Shown here piece after piece: positions 26,036 to 35,097 of a stretch of DNA of 64,000 nucleotides; position 1 is the stretch's first letter; every line of letters begins with the position of its first letter. Origin of the DNA: Acidovorax sp. Leaf78. GTDB taxonomy: Bacteria > Pseudomonadota > Gammaproteobacteria > Burkholderiales > Burkholderiaceae_C. The notes under the pieces were generated by a model, which did no database searches, was not told where the DNA came from, and saw only the letters and a list, made by a program, of their open reading frames with translations. The translations under genes and the position numbers were made by a program. Location: NCBI RefSeq assembly GCF_001422735.1, contig NZ_LMLZ01000024.1, positions 216,001 to 280,000 on the forward strand, read 5' to 3'.

Positions 26036-26422
26036 TCATAGCCCCATCTTCTTGAGGATCAAGGTCACCTTTTCCTCCAGGGTGGCCTTGGTGAAGGGCT
26101 TGACGATGTAACCCGCTGCGCCACCCTGGGCGGCGGCCACGATGTCTTCCTTGCGGGCTTCGGCGGTCACCATCAGGACGGGCAAGTGCTTGAGCTTGTC
26201 GTCCTTCTTGATCTCCGCCAGCAACTGGAAGCCGTTCATGTTGGGCATGTTGATGTCGGTGACCACGAAGTCGAACTTGCTGTTGCGCAACTTGTTCAGG
26301 GCAGCGACGCCGTCCTCGGCCTCGTCGGCGTCGGCGAAGCCGCTTTCCTTGAGCAGGTTGCGCACGATGCGCCGCATGGTGGAGAAGTCGTCAACAATCA
26401 AAAAACGAAGGGCTGTGGTCAC
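26036..26422 (-). CDS. cheY: chemotaxis response regulator CheY (copy 1)
   Basis: A 128-residue single receiver domain. The acidic pair is Asp11-Asp12 ([11 protein letters not shown]), the phosphoacceptor Asp56 (FVVTDINMP), and the Thr and Lys of the active site lie in [12 protein letters not shown] and [15 protein letters not shown]. It is close to enterobacterial CheY in length and motif. The start is GTG 26422 with AAGGG upstream. It is paired with cheZ and lies 72 bases after motB. Confidence 0.95.
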   Translation of the reverse strand: MTTALRFLIVDDFSTMRRIVRNLLKESGFADADEAEDGVAALNKLRNSKFDFVVTDINMPNMNGFQLLAEIKKDDKLKHLPVLMVTAEARKEDIVAAAQGGAAGYIVKPFTKATLEEKVTLILKKMGL

Positions 26423-26494
26423 GTGGGACCCTTTCGGTCGGAAGTATCTGTAAGTATTGTCATGGGCGGCAGCTTTGGTGACAAGTCGTAACCG

Positions 26495-27427
26495 TTATCT
26501 GCCAGGGGTGGGATTTTCCCGCTTTTCATTCAACAGTTCTGTGGAAGTGATTTCGGGGATCCCTTTACCCATGAGACGTTCTTCGGCTTCGCGGGTCAGC
26601 ACCGTGATGGTGATGCGCCGGTTGGCAGGGGCACGCGGGGTCTTTGGCTCCAGCAGATCGCTGGCCGCCAAGCCCACCACACGCCCCAGTTTAGCGTCTG
26701 GCATGCCGGCCGAGACCAATTCGCGCCGCGACGCGTTGGCCCGGTCGGCCGACAGCTCCCAGTTGCTGTAGCCGCGATCACTGTTGCCATACGGCACGGC
26801 GTCGGTGTGGCCGGCCAGGCTGATGCGGTTTTCGACGCCGTTCAGCGCAGCGCCGATTTCGCGCAGGATGTCGCGCATGTAGGGTTTCACCAACGCACTG
26901 CCGCTGTCGAACATGGGGCGGTTCTGGTCGTCGATGATCTGGATCTGCAGCCCGTCGGGGGTGATGTCGATGCGGATCTGCGACTTGTATTCGTTCAGGC
27001 GCGGGTTTTCGGTGATGAGCGCGTCGATCTTGGCCTCCAGCGCCTTGATGCGGGCCAGGTCCTGCTTGGCGCGCTCGGCCTTGGCCGCGTCGATGCTCAT
27101 TCGGCGCTGTTTGGCCTCTTCCACGTCCGAGCGCCGCACCTGGCCGTGTACCTTGGCCAGGTCGTTGCCGCCGCCCGGGATGATGCTGGAGCTGTTGCCC
27201 GAGCCGTCGCCGCCCGTCATGGCGACCTTGAGCGGCGAAGAGAAGTACGCCGCGATCCCCTGCAGCTCGCCCTTGGCGGTGGAGCCCAGCAGCCACATCA
27301 GCAAAAAGAACGCCATCATCGCCGTCACGAAGTCGGCGTACGCGATCTTCCAGGCGCCGCCATGCACTGCATGGCCGCCTTTCTTGATGCGCTTGATGAT
27401 GATGGGCTGGAGTTTCTTTTCTGCCAT
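26495..27427 (-). CDS. motB: flagellar motor stator protein MotB
   Basis: A 310-residue protein with one membrane helix (about residues 28-50) bearing the proton-binding Asp32 in the segment AYADFVTAMMAFFLLMWLLG. The periplasmic OmpA-like peptidoglycan-binding domain is seen as LAGHTDAVPYGNSDRGYSNW followed by ELSADRANASRREL. It follows motA after 38 bases and together they form the proton-driven stator. Confidence 0.95.
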   Translation of the reverse strand: MAEKKLQPIIIKRIKKGGHAVHGGAWKIAYADFVTAMMAFFLLMWLLGSTAKGELQGIAAYFSSPLKVAMTGGDGSGNSSSIIPGGGNDLAKVHGQVRRSDVEEAKQRRMSIDAAKAERAKQDLARIKALEAKIDALITENPRLNEYKSQIRIDITPDGLQIQIIDDQNRPMFDSGSALVKPYMRDILREIGAALNGVENRISLAGHTDAVPYGNSDRGYSNWELSADRANASRRELVSAGMPDAKLGRVVGLAASDLLEPKTPRAPANRRITITVLTREAEERLMGKGIPEITSTELLNEKRENPTPGR

Positions 27428-27465
27428 GGCGCTCGGGAATCAGGGGAGGGAGCGTGCCGCTCCCG

Positions 27466-28326
27466 CTACTTCTTGCCTTTCACATGCCCCTCCAGCTCGG
27501 AGAAGCTGGGGCGGACGTTGGAGAACAGCACCTTGCGGCCGAACTCGATGGCGGTGGCCGGGTTGTAGCCCTGCATGCTGGCCAGCAGGGTGGACTTGAT
27601 GCACTGCAGCTCCTTGGCCGCATCTTCGGTCTTTTGCTCGACCAGGCCGCCCAGGGGCTCGACCACACCGTAGGCCAGCAAGATCCCGAGGAATGTGCCC
27701 ACCAGCGCCGAGCCGATCATGCCGCCCAGCACCGACGGCGGCTGGCCCACCGAGCCCATGGTGTTCACCACGCCCAGCACGGCGGCCACGATGCCGAAGG
27801 CGGGCAGGGCGCCGGCCAGACGGGCCAGCGCGGCCACGGGGGCGTGCGCCTCCTGGTGGTGGGTGTCGATCTCGCTGTCCATCAGCGCCTCGATCTCGTG
27901 GGAGTTGAGGTTGCCCGACACCATCATGCGCAGGTAGTCGGTGGTGAACTCGATCACGTGGTGGTCGCTGCCCACCGTGGGGTATTTCTTGAAGATCTCA
28001 GACTCGTGGGGCGCCTCGACATCCTTTTCAATCGCCATCAGCCCTTCCTTGCGGGCCTTTTGCAGGATGTCATAGAGCATCGCCATGAGCTCCATGTAGC
28101 GCTCTTTGGTGTACTTGGAGCCCTTGAGCGCCATCGGCAGCGCGGCCATGGTGGCCTTGATCACCTTGGGCTGGTTGTTCACCACGAAGGCGCCCAGGGC
28201 GCCGCCCAAAATGGTGATGATCTCGAAGGGCAGTGCCTTCAGGATCACGCTGATGTTCCCCCCGTGCACGATGTACACGCCGAAGATGCAGCCGAGGCAG
28301 ACGACGTAACCGATGATGACAAACAT
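27466..28326 (-). CDS. motA: flagellar motor stator protein MotA
   Basis: A 286-residue inner-membrane protein with four membrane segments. N-terminal segments are FVIIGYVVCLGCIFGVYIVH and a second about residues 30-50; the last two (VAALARLAGALPAFGIVAAV and MIGSALVGTFLGILLAYGVV) flank the torque-generating loop. That loop carries charged segments such as KKYPTVGSDHHVIEF. It is the first gene of motAB-cheYZ. No convincing sigma-28 site was found upstream. Confidence 0.95.
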   Translation of the reverse strand: MFVIIGYVVCLGCIFGVYIVHGGNISVILKALPFEIITILGGALGAFVVNNQPKVIKATMAALPMALKGSKYTKERYMELMAMLYDILQKARKEGLMAIEKDVEAPHESEIFKKYPTVGSDHHVIEFTTDYLRMMVSGNLNSHEIEALMDSEIDTHHQEAHAPVAALARLAGALPAFGIVAAVLGVVNTMGSVGQPPSVLGGMIGSALVGTFLGILLAYGVVEPLGGLVEQKTEDAAKELQCIKSTLLASMQGYNPATAIEFGRKVLFSNVRPSFSELEGHVKGKK

Positions 28327-28826
28327 GCTTTGGACGTGTTGGGCGGCAACTGCAATGAGGCCGGGAACGGCGGGTTGGGCACGGCTGCTGGCAATGCAGC
28401 TTACCGAAGGTTACTGCAAATGTATCGGATTGAAGAGTGCCAAATGGCGTCAAGAGAGCGGACATCACAGCGCTTCTTGGGCAAATGGAGCCAGAGCGAC
28501 AGGCCGCGACCCGCTGTCAGCCCCCTGCGACCCGCGTGCGGACTTCGGGTGCAGCCGGGAATGGCGGCAACACTTGAGAAGCAGAGGATCTGCAGACCCG
28601 CTGAGCTCGCGACGAGGCATCGGCGCAACGGCAGCAGCCCCCGAAATTGAATGAAAAAGGCCTCTTCCGCGCGATCAACAAGCGCAAGCAGCTATATTTT
28701 AATAGCATTTGGTGGGAAACACGGCCAGCGTCGCTCCCGGCGGCCGGCATCAATCGCTGCATTTGGGGCGCTTTTGGGCGCCCACAGGGCCTTTTGGCGC
28801 TGCGGGGGCTGCACTATGCTGCGGGC
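28327..28826. other. 500-base gap between motA and the sugar island, no gene seen
   Basis: The stretch separates the divergent motA and the first sugar-nucleotide gene. Short open frames here lack ribosome-binding sites and known motifs. It contains a partial family B repeat at 28676-28707. Promoters for both sides are expected but no strong consensus was read; the segment TCCGATAC, on the minus strand near 28428, resembles a FliA -10 box without a matching -35. Confidence 0.5.
28676..28707. repeat. repeat family B, partial copy
   Basis: The segment CAAGCGCAAGCAGCTATA, followed by TTTTAATAGC, matches the right half of family B copies at 43305 and 18681. The left arm is reduced or absent. It lies 120 bases upstream of the first sugar-island gene. 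Confidence 0.5.
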
Positions 28827-29597
28827 ATGAAAGCCGTACTGCTCGCGGGGGGACTGGGAACCCGCATCTCGGAAGAGTCGCACCTGCGTCCCAAGCCCAT
28901 GATCGAGATCGGTGGGCGGCCCATCCTTTGGCACATCATGAAGATGTATGCCGCCCATGGCGTCAACGACTTCATCATCTGCCTGGGCTACAAGGGCTAC
29001 GTCATCAAGGAATACTTCGCCAACTACTTCCTGCACATGTCCGATGTCACCTTCGACATGGCCAACAACCGCATGGAAGTGCACCACCGCCACGCCGAGC
29101 CCTGGCGCGTGACCCTGGTGGACACCGGCGAAAGCACGCTGACCGGCGGGCGCCTCAAGCGCGTGGGCGAATACCTCGAGCCCGACGAGCCCTTCTGCTT
29201 CACCTACGGCGACGGCGTGGCCGACATCGACATGCCCGCCCAGTTCGCCTTTCACCGCGCGCACGGCAAGCTGGCCACCGTCACCGCCGTGCTGCCCCCC
29301 GGCCGCTATGGCGCGCTGATGCGCGACGGCGACCGGGTCGAAGGCTTCGTCGAAAAGCCCCGGGGCGACGGCGGCTGGATCAACGGCGGGTTCTTCGTGC
29401 TGTCCCCCCGGGTGCTCAGCCGGATTGAGGGCGACGCCACCCCCTGGGAGGCCGAGCCCATGGACACCCTGGCGCGCGACGGCGAGCTGATGGCCTACGA
29501 GCACCACGGCTTCTGGCAGCCCATGGACACGCTGCGCGAGAAAAACCTGCTCGAAGACTTGTGGCAAAGCGGCCAGGCACCCTGGAAGCGCTGGTGA
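28827..29597 (+). CDS. rfbF: glucose-1-phosphate cytidylyltransferase
   Basis: A 256-residue nucleotidyltransferase that makes CDP-glucose from CTP and glucose 1-phosphate. The N-terminal nucleotide loop is [18 protein letters not shown], and later family segments are [19 protein letters not shown] and [16 protein letters not shown] 28827 starts the conserved N-terminus; the open frame upstream passes through a repeat. It is the first gene of a plus-strand island next to the flagellin genes. It is also called ddhA. Confidence 0.92.
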   Translation: MKAVLLAGGLGTRISEESHLRPKPMIEIGGRPILWHIMKMYAAHGVNDFIICLGYKGYVIKEYFANYFLHMSDVTFDMANNRMEVHHRHAEPWRVTLVDTGESTLTGGRLKRVGEYLEPDEPFCFTYGDGVADIDMPAQFAFHRAHGKLATVTAVLPPGRYGALMRDGDRVEGFVEKPRGDGGWINGGFFVLSPRVLSRIEGDATPWEAEPMDTLARDGELMAYEHHGFWQPMDTLREKNLLEDLWQSGQAPWKRW

Positions 29598-29639
29598 TGG
29601 TGCCAGTCCCGACGACGACCCCTACAAGGCAGCAGCACC

Positions 29640-30698
29640 ATGCGTCCTGATCCCGACTTCTGGCGCGGCAAGCGCGTGTTGCTCACGGGCCACACCGGCT
29701 TCAAGGGCGCATGGCTGGCCCTGTGGCTGCAGCGCCTGGGCGCCCAGGTCACCGGCGTGGCCCTGCCGCCCCCGGCCGACCCCAACCTGTTCACGCTGGC
29801 GCGGGTAGACGAGGGCATGGACAGCCATTTCTGCGACGTGTGCAACCCCCAGGCCTTGGCGATGCGCATCCGCGCCGCGCGGCCCGACGTGGTGCTGCAC
29901 CTGGCCGCGCAGGCGCTGGTGCGGCCCGGCTATGCCGACCCGCTGGCCACTTTTGGCACCAACATCATGGGCACGGCCCACGTGCTCGATGCCCTGCGCG
30001 GCCTGCCCGAGGCGCGCGTGGCCCTGGTGGTGACCACCGACAAGGTCTACCGCAACCGCGAATGGGCCTACCCCTACCGCGAAGACGACCCGCTGGGCGG
30101 GCACGACCCCTACAGCGCCAGCAAGGCCGCGGCCGAACTGGTCACCGCCAGCTACCGCGACGCCTTTTTGGCGCCGCAGGGCGTGGCCGTGGCCACGGCC
30201 CGGGCGGGCAACGTGATCGGCGGCGGCGACTGGGCGCAGGACCGCCTGCTGCCCGACGCCGTGCGCGCCTGGGAAAAGGGCGAGACGCTGCACATCCGCC
30301 GCCCCGAGGCCACCCGCCCCTGGCAGCACGTGCTGGAACCCCTGGCCGCCTACCTGCGGCTGGCGCAGCGCCTGTGGGATGCCCCGTCGCTGGCAGGCCC
30401 CTACAACTTCGGGCCACTGCCGCACGAGGCAGCCACCGTCAAACATGTGATCGAAATGGCCTCTGGCGCTTATCTAACCAGCGCTGTAAGCTATGAAAAT
30501 GATAGTGACGGCCCGCACGAGGCCGGCTGGCTGGCGCTGGAAACCGCCCACGCCCGCCAAGCCCTGGGCGTGGCCCCGCGCTGGGCGCTGACCACCTCGG
30601 TGGCCCGCACCATGAACTGGTACCGCCAGCAGCACGGCGGCGCCGATGCCCGCACGCTGTGCCTGGCCGACATCGCCGCCTGGGAGGCCCAGGCGTGA
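29640..30698 (+). CDS. rfbG: CDP-glucose 4,6-dehydratase
   Basis: A 352-residue SDR-type NAD-dependent enzyme that turns CDP-glucose into CDP-4-keto-6-deoxyglucose. The nucleotide-binding motif is LLTGHTGFKGAWLALWL, the active-site region is VVTTDKVYRNREWAY, and the catalytic YSASK follows. Codons at about 30465-30506 coincide with a family B repeat and encode GAYLTSAVSYENDSD just before the conserved PHEA motif. The stop overlaps the next gene's GTG start. Confidence 0.92.
   Translation: MRPDPDFWRGKRVLLTGHTGFKGAWLALWLQRLGAQVTGVALPPPADPNLFTLARVDEGMDSHFCDVCNPQALAMRIRAARPDVVLHLAAQALVRPGYADPLATFGTNIMGTAHVLDALRGLPEARVALVVTTDKVYRNREWAYPYREDDPLGGHDPYSASKAAAELVTASYRDAFLAPQGVAVATARAGNVIGGGDWAQDRLLPDAVRAWEKGETLHIRRPEATRPWQHVLEPLAAYLRLAQRLWDAPSLAGPYNFGPLPHEAATVKHVIEMASGAYLTSAVSYENDSDGPHEAGWLALETAHARQALGVAPRWALTTSVARTMNWYRQQHGGADARTLCLADIAAWEAQA
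30465..30506 (+). repeat. family B repeat inside the rfbG coding sequence
   Basis: GGCGCTTATC-T-AACCAGCGC at the left matches GCGCTTATC-C-AACCAGCGC at 43430-43448, followed by AAGCTATGAAAAT where that copy has CAGCTACGAAAT. The reading frame stays open through it. The other copies in the window are intergenic. Confidence 0.6.
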
Positions 30699-31267
30699 GC
30701 CGCCTAGTCCGCACACCCTTGCCCCTGGCCGGGCTGTTCCGCATAGAGCGGCAGCCGCTGGCCGACGAGCGCGGCTTCTTCGCCCGCCTGTTCTGCGCGG
30801 ACGAGCTGGCCGCCGCCGGCTGGACGCAACCCATCGCGCAGATCAACCACAGCCATACCGCGCGGGCCGGCACCGTGCGCGGTCTGCACTACCAGCGCCC
30901 GCCGCATGCCGAGATGAAGCTCGTCACCTGCCTGCGCGGCGAAGTGCTGGACGTGGCCGTGGACCTGCGCCACGGCTCGCCCACCTTCTTGCAGTGGCAT
31001 GCCGAGCGCCTGTCGGCCGACAACGGCACGGCGCTGCTCATCCCGCCAGGCTTTGCGCACGGCTTTCAGGCCCTGTCCGACCAGGCCGAGCTGCTGTACT
31101 GCCACTCGGCCGCCCATGTGCAGGGGGCCGAGGCGGGCCTGAACCCGCTGGACCCGCGCCTGGCCATCGCCTGGCCGTTGCCGCCCGTGGGCCTGTCGCC
31201 GCGCGACGCGGGCCAGCCCTGGCTGACCGACGGGCCCGGCCCCGAATTCGAAGGAGTGCGCCTGTGA
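30695..31267 (+). CDS. NDP-4-keto-6-deoxyhexose 3,5-epimerase (RmlC-like)
   Basis: A 190-residue cupin-fold epimerase. Family motifs are RGFFARLFCADEL, the catalytic-region segment AGTVRGLHYQRPPHAEMKLV and LIPPGFAHGFQALSD. RmlC enzymes epimerise dTDP-4-keto-6-deoxyglucose; here the neighbours make a CDP-linked precursor, so the substrate is probably the CDP-4-keto sugar. The GTG start at 30695 overlaps the rfbG stop (GTGA), and the stop overlaps the next gene in the same way. Confidence 0.82.
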   Translation: MSRLVRTPLPLAGLFRIERQPLADERGFFARLFCADELAAAGWTQPIAQINHSHTARAGTVRGLHYQRPPHAEMKLVTCLRGEVLDVAVDLRHGSPTFLQWHAERLSADNGTALLIPPGFAHGFQALSDQAELLYCHSAAHVQGAEAGLNPLDPRLAIAWPLPPVGLSPRDAGQPWLTDGPGPEFEGVRL

Positions 31268-32505
31268 AGTGCCGACACTGCAGCAGCCCGCTGCAACTGC
31301 CGTTTCTGGACCTGGGCAGCGCGCCCCCGTCCAACGCCTACCTGCCCGAGGCCGCCCTGCGCGCGCCCGAAACCTGGTTCCCGCTGCGCCTGCTGGTGTG
31401 CGAGACCTGCTGGCTGGTGCAGACCGAAGACCACGCCGGGCGCGAGGCGCTGTTCACCGACGACTACGCGTACTTCAGCTCGTTCTCGTCGTCCTGGCTG
31501 GCCCACGCCGATGCGTACGTCGGTGCGATGCGCGAGCGCCTGGCGCTGAATGCCGACAGCTGCGTGGTCGAGGTCGCCTCGAACGACGGCTACCTGCTGC
31601 AGTACGTGCAGGCCGCAGGCATCCCCTGCTACGGCGTGGAGCCCACGGCCAGTACGGCGGCTGCCGCCCGCGCCAAGGGTATCGAGGTGGTCGAGCGCTT
31701 CTTTGGCGTGGCCTTGGCCGACGAACTGGCCCGGGCCGGCCGACAGGCCGACCTGATCGCCGCGAACAACGTGCTGGCGCACGTGCCCGACATCAACGAC
31801 TTCGTGAGCGGCTTTGCGCGGCTGCTCAAGCCCCACGGCGTGGCCACGTTCGAGTTTCCGCACCTGCTGCGCATGGTGCAGGGCTGCCAGTTCGACACCG
31901 CGTACCACGAGCACTACTCGTACCTGTCGCTCACTGCCGTGCAGCGCATCGTCGCGGCCAACGGCCTTGCGGTGCTGGACGTGCAGGAGCTGTCCACCCA
32001 CGGCGGCAGCCTGCGCGTGTTCGCGGGCCGGGCCGATGCAGCCAGCCACCCGCACGCCACGGCCGACGGCGCCAGCCGCGTGCGGCAGTTGCTGGCCGAC
32101 GAGGCCGCTGCAGGCATGCTGGGCGCTGATTTTTATGGCGATTTCCAGGCCCAGGCATTGCGCATCAAGCGCGAGCTGCTCACTTTTTTATTGCAATGCC
32201 AGGCGGACGGCATCACCGTTGGGGCCTATGGCGCAGCCGCCAAGGGCAACACCCTGCTCAACTTTGCGGGCGTGCGGCCCGACCTGCTGCCCTACGTGGT
32301 GGACAAGAACCCCGCCAAGCAAGGCCAGTACCTGCCCGGCAGCCGCATCCCGGTGGTGAGCGAGGCGCACCTGCACGCCCACCGGCCCCAGCGCGTGCTG
32401 ATCCTGCCGTGGAACCTGCGGGACGAAGTCAGCGCGCAGCTGAGCGACATACGGGGATGGGGAGGGCAGTTCGTCACGGCCGTTCCCCGCCTTGAAGTCT
32501 GGTAG
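31264..32505 (+). CDS. SAM-dependent sugar C-methyltransferase (TylCIII/NovU-like)
   Basis: A 413-residue three-part methyltransferase. The N-terminal zinc-binding region has CRHC at residues 2-5 and a second pair CETC near 46. The SAM-binding domain includes VVEVASNDGYLLQYV and the later NNVLAHVPDINDFV. The C-terminal domain has TVGAYGAAAKGNTLLNFAG. This architecture is typical of enzymes that add a methyl to C3 of a 4-keto deoxysugar. The GTG start overlaps the epimerase stop; a larger frame upstream is not used. It implies a branched-chain sugar product. Confidence 0.8.
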   Translation: MKCRHCSSPLQLPFLDLGSAPPSNAYLPEAALRAPETWFPLRLLVCETCWLVQTEDHAGREALFTDDYAYFSSFSSSWLAHADAYVGAMRERLALNADSCVVEVASNDGYLLQYVQAAGIPCYGVEPTASTAAAARAKGIEVVERFFGVALADELARAGRQADLIAANNVLAHVPDINDFVSGFARLLKPHGVATFEFPHLLRMVQGCQFDTAYHEHYSYLSLTAVQRIVAANGLAVLDVQELSTHGGSLRVFAGRADAASHPHATADGASRVRQLLADEAAAGMLGADFYGDFQAQALRIKRELLTFLLQCQADGITVGAYGAAAKGNTLLNFAGVRPDLLPYVVDKNPAKQGQYLPGSRIPVVSEAHLHAHRPQRVLILPWNLRDEVSAQLSDIRGWGGQFVTAVPRLEVW

Positions 32506-32582
32506 CCGCACAGCGCACCCGCTACGCAAAGCAACGCACCCGCCACGCCCATCTGAACCGTACACAACCGAAGGAGACCACC

Positions 32583-33707
32583 ATGATCCCAATGTTCAAG
32601 CCCTTGATCGAACAGGAAGAAATCGATGCCAGCCGAGAGTCGCTGGAGCTGGGATGGCTCGGCATGGGCAGCTATGTGTCCGGCTTTGAAAAGAAGGTGA
32701 AAGAGATCCTGCAGGCGCCGGACCGCCATGTGGCCGCGGTCAGCACCGGCACGGCAGGCCTGCACATCGCGCTGCTGCTGGCGGGCGTGGGCCCGGGCGA
32801 CGAGGTGATCGTGTCGGCCTTCAACTGCTCGGCCGACTACCAGGCCATCACCTGGGTGGGGGCGGACATCGTGTTCTGCGACTGCACCGACGACACGCTC
32901 GAGCTGGACCTCGCCAAGGCCGAGTCCCTGGTGGGCCCGCGCACCAAGGCCATCATCGTGATGGACTACGACTGCATCATCAGCAACCACGAAGACATCG
33001 CCGCGTTTGCCGAGCGCCACAAGCTGCGCGTCATCCACGATGCGGCCCACTCGTTCGGCTCCAGCTACAAAGGCCGCATGGTCGGCAGCTTTTCGGACAT
33101 TTGCGTGTTCAGCCACGACCCGGTCAAGACCGTGACCTGCCTGGACGGCGGCACCGTCGTCGTGCGCACCGAAGAGGAATTGCGCCGCGTGCACGAACTG
33201 CGCCTGCTCGGCATGCAGCAACCCGCCGAGGTGATGTACCAGAACAAACGCGCCTGGACTTTCGACGTCGAGCGGGTGGGCTTTCGCTACCACATGCTCA
33301 ACATGCACGCCGCCATCGGCTTGGCCCAGCTGGGCAAGCTCGACGTGATCAAGTCGAGCCGCCAGGCGGCATCGCGCCGCTACAACGAAAAGCTGCAGGG
33401 CATCGCACAGGTGCGCACGCCGGCAACCGACTTTGCCGATGTGAACCCGTTCCTGTACTACATCCGCGTGCCGGCGGAGCACCGCGATGCGCTGCGCGAC
33501 TTTCTGAAGGCCAACGGCGCCGACACGGGCATCCACTGGCAGCCGGGGCACTGGTTCTCGCTGTGGAAGGACTGCCGCGCGGGCGACCTGTCGGTGACGG
33601 ACAGCGTGGGCAAAGGCATTCTCTCGCTGCCCCTGCACTCGCGCATGTCGCTGGACACGGTGGACGCCGTGGCCGAGCAGGTGCGCCGCTACTTCGAGCA
33701 AATCTGA
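32583..33707 (+). CDS. DegT/DnrJ/EryC1-family sugar aminotransferase
   Basis: A 374-residue PLP-dependent enzyme. It begins MIPMFKPLIEQEEIDASRES, has the substrate loop VSTGTAGLHIAL, the PLP-ring Asp segment IHDAAHSFGSSYKGR and the Schiff-base Lys182 in SHDPVKTVTCLDGG. Lysine at that position argues for a transaminase rather than a 3-dehydrase. It should place an amino group on a 3- or 4-keto sugar. A good AAGGAG precedes the start. It lies 77 bases after the methyltransferase. Confidence 0.85.
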   Translation: MIPMFKPLIEQEEIDASRESLELGWLGMGSYVSGFEKKVKEILQAPDRHVAAVSTGTAGLHIALLLAGVGPGDEVIVSAFNCSADYQAITWVGADIVFCDCTDDTLELDLAKAESLVGPRTKAIIVMDYDCIISNHEDIAAFAERHKLRVIHDAAHSFGSSYKGRMVGSFSDICVFSHDPVKTVTCLDGGTVVVRTEEELRRVHELRLLGMQQPAEVMYQNKRAWTFDVERVGFRYHMLNMHAAIGLAQLGKLDVIKSSRQAASRRYNEKLQGIAQVRTPATDFADVNPFLYYIRVPAEHRDALRDFLKANGADTGIHWQPGHWFSLWKDCRAGDLSVTDSVGKGILSLPLHSRMSLDTVDAVAEQVRRYFEQI

Positions 33708-33723
33708 CGAACGGGGGGCGGCC

Positions 33724-34374
33724 ATGCAAGCACCAACTCCTGGACAGCAGCTTTTCGCAGCGATCAAGCAGACGGCCCGCGCTGGCGAGCCCGGCCTGGT
33801 GCTGCCGGTGGGGCAGCCGCTGGCGGCGGTCGTGCGGCCCATTGCCACCGTCCCCGGACACACCGACGCCCTCGACGCGCAACTCCTGACCGACTGGCGC
33901 AATCGCCATGTCAAATCCTTCCTGACCGAATTCGTTTCCACCCCCGAGCGCACGGCGGCCTGGCTGGCGGGAGCCGTCCATGACAACCCCGGCAAGATGC
34001 TGTTCATGGTGGAAACGCTGGACGGCGAGCGCGTGGGGCATGTGGGCCTGGGCTTCATCGACTGGCAGCGGGGCTATGGCGAAGCCGATGCCATCGTGAG
34101 CGGCGGGGCGTCGCCCCCGGGGTTGATGAAGGCCTCGCTGCTGGTGCTGATGCGCTGGGCCCGCGACGCGTTGGGGTTGCAGACCCTGGCCGTGCGGGTG
34201 CGCTCGGACAACCCGGCGGTCGAGTTCTACCGCAAGGTGGGTTTTCAGGAATACCAGCGCGTGCCCATCGTCGCGACCACCGTGCCGGGTGGCGTGGACT
34301 GGAACGAAGACCCTGCGGCGGTCGGCGCGCCGGCCAGCCTCGTGTACATGCAATTGCAGCTGCCCGCGGCCTGA
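33724..34374 (+). CDS. GNAT-family acetyltransferase
   Basis: A 216-residue protein. The C-terminal half has GNAT features: a beta-bulge segment VGHVGLGFIDWQRGYGEAD and the acceptor-helix region TLAVRVRSDNPAVEFYRKVG followed by FQEYQRVP. The N-terminal about 60 residues are unlike the family core. Next to a sugar aminotransferase, N-acylation of the amino sugar is the simplest role. The gene starts 16 bases after the aminotransferase. Confidence 0.75.
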   Translation: MQAPTPGQQLFAAIKQTARAGEPGLVLPVGQPLAAVVRPIATVPGHTDALDAQLLTDWRNRHVKSFLTEFVSTPERTAAWLAGAVHDNPGKMLFMVETLDGERVGHVGLGFIDWQRGYGEADAIVSGGASPPGLMKASLLVLMRWARDALGLQTLAVRVRSDNPAVEFYRKVGFQEYQRVPIVATTVPGGVDWNEDPAAVGAPASLVYMQLQLPAA

Positions 34375-34435
34375 ATGAATGACTGGATAACTGACTGACT
34401 GAGCGGTTGCGGCGCACCGCCTTGGGAGACCCACC

Positions 34436-35083
34436 ATGGACATCTTGCGGATGGACCGCGACCGGTTGCTGCGCTACGTGGTGCAGCAACTGCACAACAC
34501 CCTGCCCGACGACTTCGACCCGCGCCCGGACATCGATGCGCACCTGGACGAGGCGCTGCACCGGCTGCACACGTGCATCAATGCCGTGCGGCCCTGGCGG
34601 CAGGACTGCTTCGACCCGCTGCACTCCACGCAGTACTGCAGCTTTCTGTACTTTCTGGCGCACACCATCTGGCGCAGCACCGGCAACGCCGACACGCCCA
34701 CGCGGCTCTTCTTGCTGAACAAGGCGCTGAACGGCATCGATCTCTTTTATGAAATCGAGCTGCCGCCGGTGTTCTTCATCGGCCATTCCGTCGGCATCGT
34801 CTTTGCCAAGGCCACCTACGGCAACTACCTGGTGATCTATCAGAACTCCACGGTGGGCAAGAACCACGGTGTGGCGCCGGTGCTGGGAGAGGGCGTCGTC
34901 ATGTACCCCGGCACCGCCATCATCGGGGGCTGCCAGGTGGGCGATGCCACGGTGCTGTCGCAGGGCACGAGCCTCGTGAATACCGACACGCCGGGGCATT
35001 GCACGGTGTACCCGGCACAGGCCGGCAAGGTGAGCTTCAAGCCCACCCGGCGCGACGCACTGCAGGACATCTTCCGGCTCTGA
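34436..35083 (+). CDS. serine acetyltransferase-like hexapeptide acyltransferase
   Basis: A 215-residue protein with an N-terminal helical part and a left-handed beta-helix of hexapeptide repeats (VAPVLGEGVVMYPGTAIIGG, then CQVGDATVLSQG). The active-site-like segment FFIGHSVGIVFAKATYGNYL matches SAT-type enzymes. In sugar clusters such proteins acylate amino or hydroxyl groups. It ends the plus-strand island and converges with the glycosyltransferase gene after 14 bases. The exact substrate is unknown. Confidence 0.72.
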   Translation: MDILRMDRDRLLRYVVQQLHNTLPDDFDPRPDIDAHLDEALHRLHTCINAVRPWRQDCFDPLHSTQYCSFLYFLAHTIWRSTGNADTPTRLFLLNKALNGIDLFYEIELPPVFFIGHSVGIVFAKATYGNYLVIYQNSTVGKNHGVAPVLGEGVVMYPGTAIIGGCQVGDATVLSQGTSLVNTDTPGHCTVYPAQAGKVSFKPTRRDALQDIFRL

Positions 35084-35097
35084 CACGCCAGCGCGCG

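Noticed and set aside
30646..32505. A 619-codon frame that would fuse an upstream Arg/Pro-rich part to the methyltransferase
   Set aside because: The first about 206 codons overlap the epimerase gene in another frame; GTG 31264, overlapping the epimerase stop, starts the conserved zinc-binding domain.
32583..33707. The DegT-family protein as a CDP-4-keto-6-deoxyglucose 3-dehydrase (DdhC)
   Set aside because: Those enzymes replace the PLP lysine by histidine and carry iron-sulfur cysteines. Lys182 is present here and the length is too short.
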